This document shows, piece after piece, positions 53,026-62,000 of a stretch of DNA of 64,000 bases. Below the pieces are notes generated by a model. It ran no database searches. It saw nothing but the letters and a program-made list of their open reading frames with translations, and was not told where the DNA came from. Origin of the DNA: an uncultured Planctomycetales bacterium (GTDB lineage Bacteria; Planctomycetota; Planctomycetia; Isosphaerales; Isosphaeraceae). Position numbers and translations under genes: made by a program. The stretch spans positions 1-64,000 of the forward strand of contig CAIYJE010000180.1 of the NCBI GenBank assembly GCA_903926465.1. The letters are read 5' to 3'. How positions within the stretch are numbered: position 1 is the first letter of the stretch; every line of letters starts with the position of its first letter.

Positions 53026-56000
53026 ATGCTTTTCAACCTTCTCGGATGGTTCCGGCTCCATCCCATGTTCTCACGGCTGTTCAAGCGGCGGTCGGCAGTG
53101 ACCGTTCGCCTGCTGCGGCGGAACCGGCGTCATAGCCTGGCGATGATCGAGGGGCTTGAGCCGCGGGTGGTGCTCAGCAACATCGTAATCTCGTCCAACA
53201 CGAGCTGGGGTTCCATTACCGCGGGCTCGGGGGTGGGCGGCCTGCCCACTTCGGCCGACACGATCACGGTGAACAGTGGTGCCACGCTTACGGTAAACGT
53301 AGCCAACGCGGTGAGCGGAGCACTGACCGATGCCGGTTCCTTGGTCGTAAGCAACACCTACGGCGTGACCCTGGGCTCATTGGCTGGCGCGGGTGGGGTG
53401 AGCCTGGGCACCACCACGTCAATCTCGGTGGGGGTCGATAATACCAGCACCACCTACAGCGGCGTGATTTCCGGCAGCGGCATTGTTACGAAACAGGGTT
53501 CTGGCACCTGGACGGTCACTGGAGCCAGCACCTACACCGGCACCACGACGATTGCTGCGGGCACGCTGAGTGTGAATGCGTCGGTACTGGCCTCGACCAA
53601 TGGGCCACTGGGCAATACGACGAGCGCGGTAATTTTAGGGGACTCGACAACGGCGGGTGTACTGGCTTACGCGGGCACGAGCACAACCGATGGCTTCAAG
53701 CGTGGGTTCACGGTGAATTCCGGCGGTGGCGGAATCACCAACACCACGGCGAACATGCTGTCCGTGACTACCGCAGGAATTGCGGCCACCGGAACACTCA
53801 CTCTCAATGCCGGCGGCACGGGTAATATCGCGTTCAATAATACGGCCATCATCTCTGGGGCTGGCGGCGTTACCGTGAACAGCGCGGGCACCGGCGGAGT
53901 CTTCTTTTCCAACGTAAATACTTACACGGGCGCCACCAGCATCAACAAAGGGTATTTGACGGCGGCCAGCGGGACGCTACCCGATGCGTCGGCTGTGGTT
54001 CTGGCCAACGTGAGCGGTGCCATCCTGAATCTGAGCGGAAATGAGACGATTGGCTCACTGACGGGCGGGGGCACCACGGGCGGTAATGTCACGCTGAATT
54101 ACGCGAATATCTTGACGATTGGTGCAGACAACACTAGCCCTGCAGCCTATGCGGGTGTCATCAGTGGTACGGGCAGCCTGGTCAAGAGCGGTACCGGCAC
54201 GTTAACCCTGAGCGGGGCGAGCACCTACACCGGTACCACCACCATTAATGCGGGCACCTTGAGTGCCGGCGTGATCTCTGGCGTCATTAGCAGTAACCTG
54301 GGTAACGCCACCAGCGCGATCGTGCTGGGTAGTTTAACAACGGCGGGCACACTCGCTTACGCGGGTGCCGCCGTGAACTTCTCACGCGGGTTCACGGTAA
54401 GCGCCGGCGGTGGCGGCCTGACCAACGCCACGGCCAACGCACTCACGGTAAGTGGCGCGATAGCCAATGCTGGTCCGTTCACGCTTTCGGCCAACGGTTC
54501 GGGTGGAATTTCCGTCAGTAGTGTCATCTCGGGTGCCGGCAGTCTGATTGTGAACAATGCAGGCACGGGTGAGGTTACGCTGAGTGGTGCCAACACCTAC
54601 ACCGGTACCACCACCATCAACGCCGGTACGGTGAACGCCAGCAGCATCGTGGTTGCCGCCGATGCCAGTAATCTAGGCAACGCCACCACTCCTGTGGTGC
54701 TGGGCGGAGCTGGATCCACCACGGCCATTCTCTCGTACACAGGAGCCGCGGCCACGTTCTCGCGTGGACTGACTGTGAACTCCGGTGGCACCAATAGTTC
54801 GTTCCTGGTGAATACCACGGCCAATGCGCTCACCGTCTCGGGCGGTATTACTGTTGCTGGGGGTATGTATTTTTCGCTGAATAATAATAGTACGGGAGGT
54901 ATCGCGGTTAGCGGTGTGATCTCAGGTGCCGGTAGCGTGGTTGCGAACGGTTCGGGTGTGGTCACGCTTTCCGGCGCCAATACCTACTCGGGGCTCACTC
55001 AGGTGTACGGGGGTACGCTGTCAGCCAGCAGCATTGTAGTTGCCACCAGCGCCAGTAACCTGGGTAATGCGACTAGCGCGGTGGGGCTCTACGGTGGAAA
55101 CCTGAGCTATACCGGTGCGGCGGCTACCTTCACTCGTGGGTTCGCTTTGTCCAACGGTGGCGGATCGGTTATCAACACCACGTCGAACTTACTGACGATC
55201 AGTGGAGGAATTGGCTCGGGGGGGCAGATCACGCTCAATGCCGCAAGTACGGGTGGCATCACGGTCAGTGGCGTAATTTCCGGAACCACCAATGTGAGCG
55301 TGAGCAACTCCGGCTCCGGTACTGGCGTGGTCACCCTTTCAGCGGCGAACACCTACACCGGAACCACCACCGTCAATGCAAGCACTCTGATTCTCGCTTA
55401 TTCAGGTACATCACCTGCGAGCTTGGCTGGAAATATCTCAGTGGCATCTGGTGGAATGTTGCAACTCGGCGCCGCCAGCTCGGGTGGTCTCACGGTCAGT
55501 GGCGTGATTTCGGGAGCCGGCAATGTTGTGGTAAATAGTACGGGCACCGGTGTGGTCACGCTTTCTGGTGCCAATACCTATACCGGTACAACCACTATCA
55601 GTGCCGGTACCGTAAGTGTAGGCACGATTGCTGTTTCAGGTGGTGCTAGTAGCCTGGGCAACGCCACTAGTGTGGTGACGCTGGGCAGCGTGACTATGTC
55701 CGGCACCATCACTTACACAGGTGCGACCGACACCTTCACACGTGGGTTCACCGTGAATGCCGGCGGCGGTGGTTTAACGAATACCACAGCCAACCTGCTG
55801 ACGGTAAGTACCGGTATAACTAATGCGGGTCCGTTCACGCTGTCGGCCACCAGTTCGGGTGGAGTTTTGGTCAGTAACGTGATCTCGGGTGCCGGCGCGC
55901 TGATTGTGAACAGTCCGGGGACGGGTCAGGTCACGCTCTCTGCCACAAATACCTATACTGGCACCACAACAATTAGTGCGGGCAGGATAAGTGCCAGCAG

Positions 56001-59000
56001 TATCGCAGTCTCCGGCGGTGCGAGCAGCCTGGGCAACGCAACCAGCGTTGTCGTCTTGGGCGGTGCTTCCACCGCGGGTACCCTATCTTATACCGGTGCT
56101 GGAGAAAGCTTCACACGTGGGTTCACAGTAGGTGCTGGGGGCGCCACGATCACCAATACCACGGCCAACCTGGTGACGGTTGCCACTGGCGGTATTGCGG
56201 CTGCGGGGCCTCTGACCCTGGGGGCGGCAAGCACGGGCGGCATCACGGTGACCAGTGTGGTGTCTGGAGTCGGTGCCTTGGTTGTCAACAACGCAGGGAG
56301 TGGAGTGGTCACACTCTCTGGTGCTAATACCTACACCGGCACCACCACTGTTAGTGCGGGTACGTTGAGTGTGAGCAGTGTGGTGGTCTCCGGCGGTGCC
56401 AGTAATCTGGGGAACGCCACCAGCCCCGTCGTGTTGGGCACCACCAATACCGCAGGCACACTCGCCTACACGGGCTCGGATGCCACGTATGTTCGCGGCC
56501 TCACAGTCAATGCCGGCGGAGGCACGATCAGCAGTTCGGCGAATAATTTCATCGTGGGACCGACCGGCGGAGTGTCCGTGGCGAGTGGCGGCACCTTGAC
56601 CCTGGTTTCCAATACGAACCTGCTTCATCTCAAAAGCGTGATCTCAGGCGCCGGTAGCGTGGCGATTGCCGCCGCAACTGGCGATGTCGTGTTTTACGGC
56701 TCAAACACCTACACCGGCAGCACCACAGTCTATGGCCACCTTTATGCATCCGACACCACGAATAACAACGCGATACCCGATGCCTCTGCCGTGATCATGG
56801 CCAATGCGCTGTCTTCAACCCTGTACCTTTACAATTCCGAGACCATTGGATCACTGACAGGCGGCGGCACTAGTGGCGGCAACGTAAATCTTTTCACATA
56901 TACGCTCTCGGTAGGATCTGATAACACCAGTCCGGCAGCCTATGCCGGGGTGATCAGCGGCGCGGGCAACCTGGTGAAGGTGGGCTCTGGCACCTTCACC
57001 CCGAGTGGAGCCAATACCTACACCGGCACCACCACCATCACCGGAGGCGCTCTCAGTGCCAGCAGTATCGTGGTTTCCGGCGGTGCCAGTAACCTGGGTA
57101 ACGCTACGAGCGCAATCCTGATTAATGGAGCGGCATCCCTCACTTATACCGGAGATACCGCAACATTCACCCGTGGCTTGTCGATGACCAGCAACTATGC
57201 GACGCTGATCAATTCTTCAACCAAACTGCTCACAGTTTCTGGCAACATCTCCAACAGTGCCCTTGGGTATCTGGGCGGTACAGGAAACATCACGGTCACC
57301 GGAGTCATATCAGGAGCGGGTCAGATCGCGCTGGGAGGTCCTTCATATGGTCCTGGAGTGGTCACACTGGCAGGCGCCAATACCTTTACAGGTCTTTTTT
57401 GGATCCGTGGAACGGTATCGGTCGAAACCCTAGTCGCCACCGCTGGTTCCAGTAACCTGGGGAACGGCACCGGTGTTGTGAACCTCGACGGCGGCATCCT
57501 TTCGTACACAGGTGCGGCGGCCTCATACACGCGGGGCTTCACGGTCACAGCGAACGGTGGCACGCTGCTGAACACCACAGCGAATTTGCTGACCGTGACC
57601 ACCGCAGGGGTTGCAGCCACGGGAACATTAACTCTAAACGCTGCCGGTGCGGGTAATATCGCGTTCGCGTCGACCGCAATCATCTCTGGGGCGGGCGGTG
57701 TGACCGTGAACAGCGCGGGCACCGGCGGAGTCTTCTTCAACAATGCCAATACCTACACGGGCACAACCACAATCAATGCGGGGTATTTGACGGCCGCCAG
57801 TGGCACGCTGCCGGATGCATCGGCTGTGGTTCTGGCCAACGTCGGCGGTGCGACTCTGAATCTGAGCGGTAATGAGACGATTGGCTCGCTTTCCGGCGGA
57901 GCGGTTGGTAGCGCTGTCGTTCTGGGTGCGAACACACTCACCGTAGGTGCAGACAACACCAGTCCGGCAGCTTTTGCGGGTGTGATCAGCGGCACCGGCA
58001 GCCTGGTCAAGAGCGGCACCGGTGTACTAACTCTAAGTGGAACGAACACCTACACCGGTACCACTACCATCAGCGCCGGTACACTCACGGCCTCGGTCGG
58101 GTCGGCCCTGCCCGATGCCTCGGCTGTGACTTTGGCCAATGTCAGCGGTGCCACGTTGAACCTGGCCAGTAATGAGACGATTGCGTCACTGGCGGGCGGC
58201 GGCACCACCGGTGGCACAGTAACTCTGGGTGCAAATAGTTTGACGGTCGGTGGCGCGAACACAAGCACCACGTTTGCGGGGGTGATCAGCGGCACGGGCA
58301 ACCTGACCAAAACGGGAACCGGCACGCTCACACTGAGTGGTGCCAACACCTACACCGGCACCACCACCATCAGTGCGGGTACACTTACGGCCTCAGGCGG
58401 GTCGGCCTTGCCTGATGCCTCGGCCGTGTTGCTACTGGACACAAGCGGGGCTAGTTTGAACCTGGCGACCAGTGAGACGATTGGTTCACTGTCTGGTGGC
58501 GGCAGCACCGGTGGCACCATCACCCTGGGTGCGAACACGCTGACCGTGGGGGCAAACAACACCAGTCCGGCAGCCTATGCGGGGGTGATCAGCGGCACGG
58601 GCAGCCTGGTCAAGAGCGGCACCGGCACCTTCACCCCGAGTGGAGCCAATACCTATACCGGTACCACCACCATCACCGGAGGCATACTGAGTGCCAGCAT
58701 TATCGTGGTGTCCAGCGGTGCCAGTAACCTGGGTAACGCCACGAGTGCTGTCGTGTTCAATGGTAGCGGAAACCTTACCTATACCGGGGATACCGCGACC
58801 TTTACCCGCGGGTTTTCTATCCCAAGTGCCAACGGTACACTGACCAATGCCACGGCCAACCTGCTCACGGTTTCCGGCACAATATCCGACTCAGGTTGGT
58901 TCTGGCTCAATGCCAACAATGCGGGAAACATTAGCGTCAGCGGGGTCGTCTCGGGAACGGGTGGGATTGTGGTGGGAAGTTCGGGCTCTGGAGTCGTGAC

Positions 59001-62000
59001 ACTCTCAGGCGCCAACACCTATACGAATTCCACCCAGATCTATGGGGGCACGCTGTCGGTTGACACAATGGTCGTTTCAGGCGGTGCCAGTAATCTGGGA
59101 AATGCCACCAGCGCGGTGAACCTGAATGGCGGTGCCCTATCGTACACCGGTGCGGCGGCTTCGTTCACGCGAGGATTCACGGTCACAGCGAGCGGCGGTA
59201 TGCTGCTGAACACCACAGCGAACATGCTGACCGTGACTACCACGGGAATCACGGCCACGGGAACATTGACCCTGAACGCCGCCGGTGCGGGCAATATCGC
59301 GTTCACCTCCACCGCGATTATCTCTGGAACCGGCGATGTGACCGTGAACAGCGCGGGTACCGGCGGAGTCTTCTTCAACAATGCCAACACCTACACCGGC
59401 ACCACCACCATCAACAAGGGTTATTTGACGGCAGCCAGTGGCACGCTGCCCGATGCGTCGGCCGTGGTGCTGGCCAACGCAAGCGGTGCCACTTTGAATC
59501 TGAGCGGTAATGAAACGATTGGCTCACTGTCTGGCGGCGGTAGCACGGGCGGCACGGTCACGCTGAATTATGCGAATATCTTGACGATTGGTGCAGACAA
59601 CACAAGCCCCGCAGCCTTTGCGGGGGTGATCAGCGGCACGGGCAGCCTGGTCAAGAGCGGTACCGGCACCTTGACCCTGAGTGGAGCGAATACCTACACC
59701 GGTACCACCTCCATCAGTACGGGCACCCTGAGTGCCGGCGTGATCTCTGGCTTCAGTAGCAGCAACCTGGGTAACGCCACCAGCGCGGTGATTCTGGGTA
59801 CTTCAACAACGGTGGGCACACTCGCTTACACGGGTGCAGCAGGCACCCTCTCACGAAGCCTGACAGTAAGCGCCGGCGGTGGCGGACTGACCAACACTAC
59901 GGCCAACGCACTCACGGTCAGTGCCGCGATTGCGAATGCCGGTCCCTTCACGCTGTCGACGACCGGCGCGGGTGGAATTGCTGTTAGTAGCGTGATCTCC
60001 GGTGTCGGCAGTCTGATTGTGAACAGTCCGGGTACGGGCGAGGTCACGCTGAGTGGTGCCAACACCTACACCGGGACCACCACCATCAGTCAAGGGACGC
60101 TGAGTGCCAGCACGATTGTGGTTGCGGCTGGTGCCAGTAACCTCGGTAACACCACCACTCCGGTGGTGCTGGGTGGATCTGGGGCCACGGCGTCGATTCT
60201 CTCGTACACAGGATCGGCCGCCACCTTCACCCGTGGCCTGACCGTCAGCGCAGGTGGCCTTAACAATGCTTACCTGGTGAATGCCACGGCCAACGCACTC
60301 ACGGTCTCAGGCGGCATTACGGTTGCCAGCGGGATTTATTTCTGGCTGAATAATAATAGCACGGGCAGCATCACGGCCAGCGGCGTAATTTCAGGTGGAG
60401 GCAGTGTGATTGCGGGTGGTTACGGTAGCGGATTGGTCACGCTTTCCGGCGCCAATACCTATACGGGTCTCACGCAGGTGTACGGGGGCACGCTGGCGGC
60501 CAGCAGCATCGTGGTTGCAGCCGGCTCCAGTAACCTGGGTAATGCGACGAGCGCTGTGGGCTTGTATGGTGGAAATTTGAGCTATAGCGGCACGGCGGCC
60601 AACCTTACCCGTGGCTTTGATTTGCAGAATGGCGGCGGCTCGGTGGTCAATACCACGGCAAACCTGCTGACGGTGAGCGGCCGGGTGAACACGCTCTCCA
60701 TTTCAGCCCAGGGCCGGATCGATCTGAATGCGGCGAGCACGGGTGGTATCGCCGTCAGCGGAGTGATTTCCGGCACCACCAACCTGAGCGTGAGCAGCAC
60801 GGGCACCGGTATGGTCACGCTCACGGGTGCCAATACTTACACCGGCACCACCACGGTCACTTCCGGTGAGCTGGACCTGAATTCCGCAACCGGTACCGCC
60901 GTTGGCGGCAACTTGGTGGTGGGAGATGGTTTGGGAACCGACCTCGTCAAGCTACTCGCCGCCAACCAGTTGTCTGATACGGCAACGGTGACCCTGAAGA
61001 CTGGCAGCACCCTGAACCTTGGGACCTTCAGCGATACGATTGGGGCGCTCAACGGAGTTGGTACTGTCAGCTCTACGACAGGCACCTTGACGGCGACCAC
61101 CGGCTTGAACCCTGGTGGCGCGTCTTCCGGCATACTTAATACCGGAAATCTGGTGCTGGTATCCACGGCCACCGTCACCGTCAACCTGAACGGCACCACG
61201 CCGGGAACCGGTTACAGCCAGGCCAACGTGACCGGCACGGTCGACCTGGGCCTGAGCACGCTGGTGGTGAATTTAGGTGCAGCCTCGGCGATTGGTTCCA
61301 CATACACAATTATTAATAATGATGGTACCGATGCTGTAGTCGGCAACTTTGCGGGCCTGGCCGAAGGGGCCACGTATACCGATGCCGTAAGCGGGCAAAC
61401 CTTCAGCATCAGCTACCACGGTGGTACCGGCAATGATGTGGTGCTTACAACCCTGACGGGCGGTGCCAGCACCACTAGCGTGACAGCAGCAGCATCGGCA
61501 ACTTACGGCCAGTCGCTCACGTTCACGGCCACTGTCAGCCCGAGTATGGCCATCAATGCTGTGCCTGGTGGCACGGTTCAGTTCCAGGTTGACGGAACAA
61601 ACGTCGGTGGCGTTGTCACGCTGGTCAATGGAACAGCCTCGCTGCCGTACAGCCTGCTGCACGCGGGAAGTCATAGTATCACGGCGATCTACGGCGGCGA
61701 TACTCGTTTTGGATCCAGTACCGGCACACCGCAGGCTATAACGATTGGCAAGGCCCACCTGACTGTGACCGCCGAGCCTCAGAGCAAGACTTACGATGGC
61801 CAGACTTTCACTGGATTCACGGCCAGTTATAGCGGGCTTCTGAATGGTGATGCGCTGGGCGGGATTGGCCTGAATGGTGCTGCCAGTTTCAGCGGGACAG
61901 CCACCACGGCCAAAAACGTGGGGACCTGGACGATCACTCCCGGCGCGGGCAACTTGACTGCCAATGACTATGACTTCACGATCTTTGTCGGCGGCATGTT

